Part shown: in pieces, positions 43,780-50,628 of the stretch
Position numbering within the stretch: position 1 is the stretch's first letter
How the letters are laid out: every line of letters begins with the position of its first letter
Source of the DNA: Cytophagales bacterium
GTDB taxonomy: Bacteria; Bacteroidota; Bacteroidia; Cytophagales; Cyclobacteriaceae
Direction of reading: 5' to 3'
DNA length: 64,000 nt
Assembly (NCBI GenBank): GCA_022360015.1
Contig: JAKSDQ010000076.1
Span: 148,503-212,502 of the forward strand
Notes under the pieces: generated by a model
The model's input: only the letters and a program-made list of their open reading frames with translations
Database searches by the model: none
Told to the model about the DNA's origin: nothing
Translations under genes and position numbers: made by a program

Positions 43780-44839
43780 AGACACCGAAGATGTACGACA
43801 ATCCACCGCTGAAATACTGGAGCTGGCCAACTATGAAATTGAGACTGCTGAAAATGGTATCACCGGTGTTGAGAAAGTCCATGAATTCAAACCCGACCTT
43901 ATTATTTGCGACATTATGATGCCGGATCTGGATGGATATGGGGTATTGCATATATTGAGCAAAAAACCTGAAACTGCCAGCATTCCTTTTATTTTTCTCA
44001 CAGCTAAATCCGAGAGAAGAGATATACGCAAAGGAATGATCCAGGGTGCTGATGATTACCTGACTAAACCTTTTGAAGAAGTAGAGCTCCTGGATGCCGT
44101 AGAAAGCCGTTTTAAGAAAAAGGCATTGCTGAAAGAGGTTTTTACAAAGGATCTGGACGGACTGCATAAATTTTTTGAGGATGTCAGTACCTTCGAGGAT
44201 TTAAAGGACATCTCAAAAGACAGAAGCCTGAAAACTTACAGGTATAAATCCTATGTCTATACAGAAGGCACACCTGCTTATATGGCATTCTTTATTCAAA
44301 CTGGCAAGGTTAAAACTTATAAAACCAATGAAAACGGCAAAGAATTTGTCACCGGTATATATGGTCAGGGTGAATTTATCGGTTATATGAGCCTTATCGG
44401 TGGGTCGGAGGAGTATTCGGAGTCGGCGGTTGTTTTGGAAGATGCTGAGATTTGTGCTATACCTAAAGAAGATTTTAACAAGTTACTTTATGCCAACAAA
44501 AGTGTTTCTGAAAAGTTTATAAGTATGCTGTCCAGCAATTTGCAGGAAAGGGAATTGCAACTGATGGAGATTGCCTATAATTCGGTCAGGCAAAGGGTTG
44601 CCCGGAAACTGGTGGAATTACATGATAAATACACCGCTCAAAGTAACCGGGAGGATGCTGCCACCAACATTCAAATTACACGTGAAGATTTGGCCGGAAT
44701 GGTGGGAACCGCCAAGGAGACATTAATCAGAACCATGTCAGACTTCAGGGAAGAGGGATTGATCGGTTCGGACAAAAAAGGGATAACGATACTTAACAAA
44801 GACCAACTGTCCCTCATATCGGCCTGGGGTAATTTATAA
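43757..44839 (+). CDS. Response regulator with CRP/FNR-type output (REC-cNMP-HTH)
   Basis: From ATG 43757 the product is 360 aa; longer in-frame starts inside the kinase gene are rejected because MKKILLIEDTEDV is the normal receiver opening. The receiver (1-120) has phosphoacceptor Asp52 (CDIMMPD) and the lysine of YLTKPF. Residues 150-265 form a cNMP-binding-like beta-roll, and 270-350 a CRP-type winged HTH with ITREDLAGMVGTAKETLIRT. Glu321 and Arg325 match the FNR/CRP positions that read the TGA core of their sites. It is translationally coupled to the LOV kinase and is its likely partner. TGA-containing dyads upstream of nearby genes are candidate targets. Confidence 0.93.
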   Translation: MKKILLIEDTEDVRQSTAEILELANYEIETAENGITGVEKVHEFKPDLIICDIMMPDLDGYGVLHILSKKPETASIPFIFLTAKSERRDIRKGMIQGADDYLTKPFEEVELLDAVESRFKKKALLKEVFTKDLDGLHKFFEDVSTFEDLKDISKDRSLKTYRYKSYVYTEGTPAYMAFFIQTGKVKTYKTNENGKEFVTGIYGQGEFIGYMSLIGGSEEYSESAVVLEDAEICAIPKEDFNKLLYANKSVSEKFISMLSSNLQERELQLMEIAYNSVRQRVARKLVELHDKYTAQSNREDAATNIQITREDLAGMVGTAKETLIRTMSDFREEGLIGSDKKGITILNKDQLSLISAWGNL

Positions 44840-44871
44840 AAACGCAAGCTTCCCTAACCTCACCCAAGCGT

Positions 44872-45009
44872 CCCGTGGCCGCTGCACAACGTTTTCGACA
44901 AAATTCTTTGTATCTCTTTGTGCCTTGGTGGTTCACCATTTTTCACCACGGAGACACAAAGGCACAAAGAGACACAGAGGTTTTCACTGATAAAAAAAAT
45001 ACAGCCACT
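44872..45009 (+). repeat. Dispersed MITE-like repeat, copy D
   Basis: Starts CCCGTGGCCGCTGCACAAC (44872-44890), with CGAC-AAAATTCTTTG, the palindrome CTCTTTGTGCCTTGGTG against CAAAGGCACAAAGAG around an AT loop (about 44936-44945), then GAGGTTTTCACTGATAAAA. The right end is truncated near the sequence ATACAGCC. It follows the response regulator stop by about 33 bp and may also act as a terminator. Confidence 0.75.
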
Positions 45010-45030
45010 AGATAAAAATCATCCCCACAT

Positions 45031-45074
45031 GATGACTGTCGTCATCTAACACCTATCTAATTTAGGCTACTTTG
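45031..45074 (+). promoter_or_regulatory. FNR-like dyad and promoter of the small HMA-like gene
   Basis: GATGAC-TGTC-GTCATC (45031-45046) is a perfect 6-bp dyad with 4-nt spacer. A TAC-TTTG element ends at 45074, exactly 35.5 bp from the dyad centre, identical to the spacing at the LOV kinase promoter. The TA is one base closer to TTTG than consensus. Leader to the ATG is about 65 nt. Confidence 0.6.
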
Positions 45075-45144
45075 CAATACAGCGAAGATAAACCATGTCG
45101 GGCAGTTGCTTCAACTGGTAATTCATAGTGGCATGTAGAATAAA

Positions 45145-45396
45145 ATGGCTTTTTTTAACGACAAATTTATTATACCGGATACGAACGGGGCAATGTTTAA
45201 CATTAACACTGAAAACCGAGAGCAAATGAAAAAAGTCGTTACTACCTTAATTCAGATGCCGGAAATTAAGAAAGTAATATTTAACTGCGATGTCCATCCA
45301 CATTTGATGACAGTTCATTCCCGGAAGCTGCTGCGGGTGAGTATTGTGCTGGATGAGATAAAGAAAGCCGGTTTTCGAGCCTACCAGCGGGTTTGA
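45145..45396 (+). CDS. Small HMA-like (ferredoxin-fold) protein without metal cysteines
   Basis: The product is 83 aa. The order of strands and helices, REQMKKVVTTLIQMPEIKKV followed by a strand and then IVLDEIKKAGFRAY, looks like a heavy-metal-associated domain, but the CxxC loop is absent: the region before the first helix reads GAMFNINTENRE. A single cysteine (FNCDVHP) with two nearby histidines lies in the second strand. It may bind no metal or a different ligand. The gene is preceded by a strong FNR-like dyad at the same distance as the LOV kinase promoter, so it is a probable target of that system. Function unknown. Confidence 0.7.
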   Translation: MAFFNDKFIIPDTNGAMFNINTENREQMKKVVTTLIQMPEIKKVIFNCDVHPHLMTVHSRKLLRVSIVLDEIKKAGFRAYQRV

Positions 45397-45465
45397 CAGC
45401 AGGCCGCCATGTAGATTGGCACTCCATTGAAAGCTAATTATAATCATAATCCCGGTGTAACCCAG

Positions 45466-45500
45466 GTCATCTGATACTTTTCATTTTTACTACAACTTTG
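45466..45500 (+). promoter_or_regulatory. Weak FNR-like half-site and promoter of the porin-like gene
   Basis: One good half, GTCATC (45466-45471), identical to the right half at 45041-45046, pairs poorly with TGTAAC four bases upstream. TTTG ends at 45500, 36.5 bp from the would-be centre, one base more than at the two better sites. Suggestive only. Confidence 0.3.
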
Positions 45501-45573
45501 ATACATAATTCATGCAGCCGCAGAATTATAGTTTTGAGAAAGAAAAAAGTTTGTAAAACCAAAATTAAGAAAA

Positions 45574-46164
45574 ATGAAAACGATGAAACAAATGTTAGTG
45601 GCCGTCGCGCTGATTTTGATTAGTTTCAATGCGCAGGCACAGGATTTTAATTATGGGGTGAAAGCAGGATTAAACTTATCTGATTTACGGGGAGATTTAG
45701 ATACTGATTTGCGGGCTTTTTTCCATGGAGGCGTTTATGGAAATTACATGTTTTCGGATCAGTGGGGTGTGCAGGCAGAATTATTGTATTCAGGTCAGGG
45801 TGCCAAGGATGAAAATGATAGTGATATTAAATATAAATTGAGCTATCTCAACCTTCCTATTCTGGCAAAGTATTACGTCACAGAGGCCTTCAGCATTGAA
45901 TTGGGGCCTCAATTGGGTTTCTTGCTGGATTCGGAAACCGATGTGTCCGGTGATGGCCTTGAAATTGATGTCGATGAGATATACAAGGATTTTGATTTGA
46001 GTGTGGCAGCCGGCCTGGGCTACGAACTGGAAATGGGTTTAAACTTTGGAGTTCGCTATAATTTTGGTGTTACCGATATCGCAGATTCAGATGTCTTTTT
46101 TGGCGATGATGCGGCAAGGAACAGTGTTATTCAGGTGTCTGTTGGTTACACTTTTATCAGATAA
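45574..46164 (+). CDS. PorT/OmpW-like outer membrane beta-barrel protein
   Basis: The product is 196 aa with a clean signal peptide (LVAVALILISFNAQAQ, cut after AQA). The mature chain begins FNYGVKAGLNLSDLRGDL and has eight or so alternating strands with aromatic ends, closing VIQVSVGYTFIR, the typical C-terminal beta-barrel signature. It fits the outer membrane beta-barrel family (porin family/PorT-like) common in Bacteroidota. A role as receptor or small channel is unknown. It lies downstream of the LOV two-component locus with a partly matching upstream half-site, so light-dependent expression is possible but unproven. A stem-loop follows the stop. Confidence 0.88.
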   Translation: MKTMKQMLVAVALILISFNAQAQDFNYGVKAGLNLSDLRGDLDTDLRAFFHGGVYGNYMFSDQWGVQAELLYSGQGAKDENDSDIKYKLSYLNLPILAKYYVTEAFSIELGPQLGFLLDSETDVSGDGLEIDVDEIYKDFDLSVAAGLGYELEMGLNFGVRYNFGVTDIADSDVFFGDDAARNSVIQVSVGYTFIR

Positions 46165-46204
46165 GCTTTACTCCTATGGCGTAAGCCATTAATCCCCTGG
46201 CAGC

Positions 46205-46235
46205 CAGAGGGCCGTGCAAAATTGCGGGCCCTCTG
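46205..46235 (+). terminator. Stem-loop after the porin-like gene
   Basis: CAGAGGGCC (46205-46213) pairs perfectly with GGCCCTCTG (46227-46235). It lies 41 bp after the stop codon, but no U-run follows, so termination efficiency is uncertain. Confidence 0.45.
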
Positions 46236-46393
46236 CACCATTAGCACAACTAACGACCCCTCCCGCAAAAAAAGCAAAAATACTTCAGATTTTACAAGCC
46301 ATCCGGCCGGGTAACACGTACTACCACTTACGGGGCTTTGAGCCCACCTGAATCAAAGTAACACCAAATATTAACCGCTTAATTATTCATCAC

Positions 46394-47380
46394 ATGGAAA
46401 AAAGAAAATTAGGAAAAACAGGTGCAGAAGTATCTGCCCTGGGCCTTGGATGCATGGGCATGTCTGAATTTTATGAAGGAAGGGACGAAAAAGAATCGAT
46501 AAGGACCCTTCACCGGGCATTGGAACTGGGGATCAATTTTCTGGATACCGCCGATGTGTACGGCCCTCACACTAACGAGGAACTGGTTGGCAAAGCCATC
46601 GAGGGTAAAAGGGACCAGGTGATCCTTGCTACCAAATTTGGCATCGTGCGCAGCGAGGACCCTAACCAACGAGGCATTAACGGCAGCCCGGAATACGTAA
46701 AATCCAGTTGCGAAGGCAGTCTGAAACGGCTCGGGGTAGATACCATAGACCTTTATTATCAGCACCGTGTAGACCCTCATGTGCCGATAGAAGAGACCGT
46801 CGGTGCGATGGCTGCGTTGGTGCAGGAAGGCAAGGTTCGCTTTCTGGGGCTTTCCGAAGCAGGTGCTGAGACGATTAAACGGGCGTATGCTGTACATCCC
46901 ATCACAGCTTTACAGACAGAATACTCCCTGTGGTCCCGCGATCCTGAGGATGGAATATTACAAACCTGCAGTGCGTTGGGTATTAGCTTTGTCGCCTACA
47001 GCCCCTTAGGCAGGGGGTTCTTGTCGGGCAGTTTTCAAAAATTTGAAGATTTGCCGGAAGGGGATTACCGCAGGCTTTCACCGAGGTTTCAGGGAGAAAA
47101 CTTTCAAAAAAACCTGGAGCTGGTGGATAAGGTGAAGGAGCTGGCATCGAAAAAAGATTGCACACCTGCCCAGTTGGCCCTGGCTTGGGTGCTTGCCAGG
47201 GGTGAAGATATCATCCCTATCCCCGGCACAAAAAGAGTCAGGTACCTGGAAGAAAATATGGCGGCCCCGGATGTCGAATTGACCCCTGATGACATGGCAC
47301 GAATCGACGAAATCATGCCTCCTGGCATCGCTTCCGGACTACGCTATCCGGAAGAATTTATGAGGGTAGTGAATATCTAG
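46394..47380 (+). CDS. Aldo/keto reductase
   Basis: The product is 328 aa, the normal length for the AKR TIM barrel. Catalytic tetrad members are visible: Asp in [10 protein letters not shown] with Tyr next, Lys in ATKFG, and His in [10 protein letters not shown]. The NADPH-binding C-terminal segment [16 protein letters not shown] is present. It most resembles the AKR11/AKR13 yeast-type oxidoreductases that reduce carbonyls with NADPH. The natural substrate cannot be predicted. It is a single-gene unit with a strong terminator of its own. Confidence 0.94.
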   Translation: MEKRKLGKTGAEVSALGLGCMGMSEFYEGRDEKESIRTLHRALELGINFLDTADVYGPHTNEELVGKAIEGKRDQVILATKFGIVRSEDPNQRGINGSPEYVKSSCEGSLKRLGVDTIDLYYQHRVDPHVPIEETVGAMAALVQEGKVRFLGLSEAGAETIKRAYAVHPITALQTEYSLWSRDPEDGILQTCSALGISFVAYSPLGRGFLSGSFQKFEDLPEGDYRRLSPRFQGENFQKNLELVDKVKELASKKDCTPAQLALAWVLARGEDIIPIPGTKRVRYLEENMAAPDVELTPDDMARIDEIMPPGIASGLRYPEEFMRVVNI

Positions 47381-47390
47381 TGTCCTGGTT

Positions 47391-47438
47391 AATGCCCGGG
47401 ACTTAACAATTCTGTCATCTTCCGGGCATTGACTTTTT
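47391..47438 (+). terminator. Intrinsic terminator of the aldo/keto reductase gene
   Basis: AATGCCCGG (47391-47399) pairs perfectly with CCGGGCATT (47422-47430), followed by gacTTTTT. It starts 11 bp after the stop codon. Confidence 0.85.
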
Positions 47439-47740
47439 GCGCTTTCTTCCCCGGCTCGATATCAGCTATACCTATTTTTATGATTCATTACCCCGTAATA
47501 TTTACCCTATACAATCGAGACAAGGGACTTTCTACGAGGCCCGTTGCCAGGCATTTCAGGGGTTTTATCTATCCGGCTTTCCATTGGTTCGCTTACCAAG
47601 GATTTCCCGTCATACGGTTACCCAATAGTACCATCGAAAAGACACCAAGACACAAAGAGACACAGCCGTTTTCGCCTGTAAAATAAAAATACAGGCACAA
47701 CATCTTTTACATAAGTTTTTCGTGCCCTGGTGACTTTGTG
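47439..47740. other. Gene-poor spacer with partial repeat copy E
   Basis: No gene is supported between the aldo/keto reductase terminator and the LtaS-like gene. Short plus frames through 47440-47640 lack any recognisable domain. The right-hand half of the dispersed repeat occupies about 47638-47700. Confidence 0.4.
47638..47700 (+). repeat. Dispersed MITE-like repeat, partial copy E
   Basis: Only the right half is present: ACACCAAGACACAAAGAGACA, here quoted in part, then CAGCCGTTTTCGCCTGTAAA, ATAAAAATACAGGCACAA. The block matches copies B and F base for base in the AAATAAAAATACAGGCACA part. The left half is missing. Confidence 0.65.
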
Positions 47741-50026
47741 TTACCGCCTTTTATCCCCTTCTTTAACAATATGGGTGGTGTCCCTCTGAAACTCCCATTT
47801 ATCGGCATATATCCCATATATATAATCCATTTCGTAGTTTAATACATACTTTTCATCTTTTCCCTTTTCAAAATTTATATGAAATACCCAGGCTTTTATA
47901 CCCTGTTCCTTTAAATCCTTAAAGAATTCATAGTCTTCCGGAATATCACTACGAGAGACTGCTACATCGGTCACACCGAGTTTTTTTAACGCAATTACTT
48001 TGTCGCCTCTCAGGTCCTTTATTACATTTTGTGATGGCATGGCAGCTTTTATTCCAGCTTTGAGCCCCTCTTTTACTGCTTTAAGAGTAAACAATTCCAT
48101 CATCAACCGCTTTTTGTCAATAAAGGCGTCAGAGAACTGTTTGGGCTCATTTATTTTGTCGGTAACCAATATAGCGTCATTATGCGCCTTAAACCAACGG
48201 TTGATCCTTGCCATATCCATAGGGCTGTAAGTTTCATAAATTTTGTGTTTTAAAAACGCTTCTCTGGTTGCAGGCAGGTCCCCCTTATATCCTGTTATTC
48301 TTGCCCAGCCCTCCCAATCATGGGCAGCAACATACTCCCCGTCTTTTGTTTTAATAATATCCAGTTCAAATAACCGGAATCCCTTAGCATAATTATGATT
48401 CAAAGCTTCCAGGGAGTTGGTATAATTTTTCCGGTCGATCATTCCCCCGGCATGTGCAATATACCGGCTTGTGTCATTGGCATACCTTGCATAGTGTTTG
48501 GTTTTTACCGGTATCACATAGTTTCTTTTATAGTTAATTCTATTGACACCTGCGATATTCAGGGCCGTAATATTAAATTTGTTTTCCTTGATAAATTTTA
48601 TCTTGTCCTCCGGTGCGTAGTCTGTTAAAAAATGCGCATTATGTTGGATAGAAGCACCATCAAGGATTATTTTGGGCATGTCTATTTGATACAACCTGCC
48701 GGAATCAGGAAGACGAAAATTTTCACGGGGGGCATTGGTTATAATGTATAGCGAACGCTTCCCTGTACCTTCAAAAATCGACCCACTCCCCATTTTCAGA
48801 TGATCCGGAATAATATAAAGTACGGTATTGGAAAGCACGTTTTCTCTTTGTAAAAAGCTGACAAAATCACCTACCATGTGGTCTACCGCCGCCACCATAA
48901 ACTCCAGGTCTGAGTTTTGAGGTGTAATATAAGCCTCCATTCTTTCGTCGTAGTTGCCATTTGGAAAATGTGTGTCTATAGTGGATAAAAATAAGGCAAA
49001 TGGCACATCCTGTTTGGTTTTCTGCCTGATCTCCTCTTTGGCCTTTTCAAACAGATCCTTGTCACGGACCCTTTCTCCCAGCACCGATTGATCTATGATA
49101 TTGTTGAATTGAAAAGTATGCAACATATCCTGGGTGCCTGTAAACCGGGCGTCTTTTATGATATAGGTCAGGTCATAACCAGCCTTTTTGAAGATATGGC
49201 CGATACCTGTGATATAGCTATGATAGGTAGACTGGAAAGTGGCATTAACACCCGAGTCGAAAAAAGATGGAAATCCCGTCAGACAGGTATAAAGGGACCC
49301 GTTTGACCATGAGCTTCCAGGTGTTGGTTGCATATCATAATAGGTCCATCTATTCATCAATGATCGCATGTTGGGGGTAAGGTGCGCCATTTTATTACTC
49401 AAATAACCTCTTTCATAGGACTCCAAAAAAATCACAATGATATTCTTCCCCTGCCTGGCCTCCAGGGTATTGGAGCTAACATAGTTGTACATACCAATGT
49501 TTTCCAGCCCTTTTTCAAAGCCGGTGCCTTTCACATTTGTCATTGAGAATAAATCCAGCATTTTGTTCACAACTCCACCATGCTGACTCATGATGTAAAG
49601 GCCAACAGCAATGATTGAAAATCTGGATATCATGGTTATGCCATTTGGAATCTTCTGAAGCCAATGATGAATTTTAGGAAAATATGACCCTATTTTCCGC
49701 CATATCTTATCCCAATAAAAAATAAGACCTGAAAAAAAAATAAATAGTATTGCCAGTAAAACGATTTGACTGACAAATATATCAGCCATGGATACGATAT
49801 CCCTCAAGTTGAAGTGTATGTAGAACGAATAGCTGATGAAAGTATGGCTGATATATACTGAGCTTAATTGCAATACCAGAAATAAGCCGGTGAGTAGTGA
49901 AAGAATCCATTTTAAGTTTTTATTCCTTACAAATGATACGATTGTAATAGAAATTGCCAGTAAAATGAATATGTTTAGTGTAACAAACCTTCCGTGGGGA
50001 AATATGAAATAGTACAACGTATTCAT
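47741..50026 (-). CDS. Fusion: LtaS-like phosphoglycerol transferase/sulfatase-fold + GDPD domain
   Basis: The product is 761 aa. About five N-terminal transmembrane helices (1-150) lead to a periplasmic alkaline-phosphatase/sulfatase-fold domain (about 195-475) with metal ligands Glu202 (FLESYERGYL) and Asp408-His409 (IIPDHLKMG), and a SSWSNGSLYTC nucleophile region at about 238-248. The C-terminal part (about 520-745) is a glycerophosphodiester phosphodiesterase of the HAGG subfamily: His525, Asn537 and Glu540 (TNSLEA), Glu554 and Asp556 (FELDII), His569-Asp570. One half would transfer glycerol phosphate-like groups, the other cleaves glycerophosphodiesters, both outside the inner membrane. 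The fusion suggests a synthesis-and-trimming enzyme for an envelope polymer or lipid head group; this is inference. Confidence 0.9.
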   Translation of the reverse strand: MNTLYYFIFPHGRFVTLNIFILLAISITIVSFVRNKNLKWILSLLTGLFLVLQLSSVYISHTFISYSFYIHFNLRDIVSMADIFVSQIVLLAILFIFFSGLIFYWDKIWRKIGSYFPKIHHWLQKIPNGITMISRFSIIAVGLYIMSQHGGVVNKMLDLFSMTNVKGTGFEKGLENIGMYNYVSSNTLEARQGKNIIVIFLESYERGYLSNKMAHLTPNMRSLMNRWTYYDMQPTPGSSWSNGSLYTCLTGFPSFFDSGVNATFQSTYHSYITGIGHIFKKAGYDLTYIIKDARFTGTQDMLHTFQFNNIIDQSVLGERVRDKDLFEKAKEEIRQKTKQDVPFALFLSTIDTHFPNGNYDERMEAYITPQNSDLEFMVAAVDHMVGDFVSFLQRENVLSNTVLYIIPDHLKMGSGSIFEGTGKRSLYIITNAPRENFRLPDSGRLYQIDMPKIILDGASIQHNAHFLTDYAPEDKIKFIKENKFNITALNIAGVNRINYKRNYVIPVKTKHYARYANDTSRYIAHAGGMIDRKNYTNSLEALNHNYAKGFRLFELDIIKTKDGEYVAAHDWEGWARITGYKGDLPATREAFLKHKIYETYSPMDMARINRWFKAHNDAILVTDKINEPKQFSDAFIDKKRLMMELFTLKAVKEGLKAGIKAAMPSQNVIKDLRGDKVIALKKLGVTDVAVSRSDIPEDYEFFKDLKEQGIKAWVFHINFEKGKDEKYVLNYEMDYIYGIYADKWEFQRDTTHIVKEGDKRR

Positions 50027-50298
50027 GTTGATAGTTTGGTCAAACAGGGTATTGCCGATGTATAATTCTGTGAATAAATGTAGCTGTGATCATAAAAATC
50101 TGTCAGCTTAAATCTAAATGATTTGAAGAAGTTTTCAAAGGACTACCAATGTAGCAGGCATCGGGCAAGTCAAATTTGTGGTTTGCGTAACCAGCATTCC
50201 CAATTATTACATTTGCAAATAGGAAATAAATGACTATATTTATTTTGCTTTTAGGAATGTAATAAATATACCGAAGAAAAAAAGTAATAAATCCATTT

Positions 50299-50628
50299 AT
50301 GAAAATAGGAGCATTTGAAGAATTGGTATTACTGGCTGTGGGTGCATTGACGGATAATGCCTATGGAGTATCCATCAAGGAATTATTAAGAGAAAAGACA
50401 GGCAAAAACCCCAGCATTGGCGCATTACATTCGGCACTTTACCGGCTGGAGGAAAAGGGATGCCTGATTTCTTCTGAAGGTGGGGCTACAGCAGAAAGAG
50501 GAGGGAGGCGAAAGAAATATTATACATTGACCACCAGGGGACGGAATGTTTTAATAGAAACCAGCAAGCTGCGCCTCGAGTTTTCAAAAAACATTCAGGG
50601 CTTAAATCTGCGTTGGGATGGATTGTAA
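50299..50628 (+). CDS. PadR-family transcriptional regulator
   Basis: The product is 109 aa with a winged helix (about 5-90): FEELVLLAVGALTDNAYGVS, then GALHSALYRLEEKGCL and the wing GRRKKYYTLTTRGR. The PadR C-terminal dimerisation part is reduced to one helix, the short subclass. It overlaps the next gene by 11 bp. In Bacteroidota such PadR genes precede FtsX-like permeases with a cytoplasmic prefix and probably repress them. The inducing signal is unknown. Confidence 0.92.
   Translation: MKIGAFEELVLLAVGALTDNAYGVSIKELLREKTGKNPSIGALHSALYRLEEKGCLISSEGGATAERGGRRKKYYTLTTRGRNVLIETSKLRLEFSKNIQGLNLRWDGL

Noticed and set aside
47440..47640. Two overlapping short plus frames after the aldo/keto reductase
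   Set aside because: They lie past a strong terminator, have no recognisable domain and partly run into repeat copy E.
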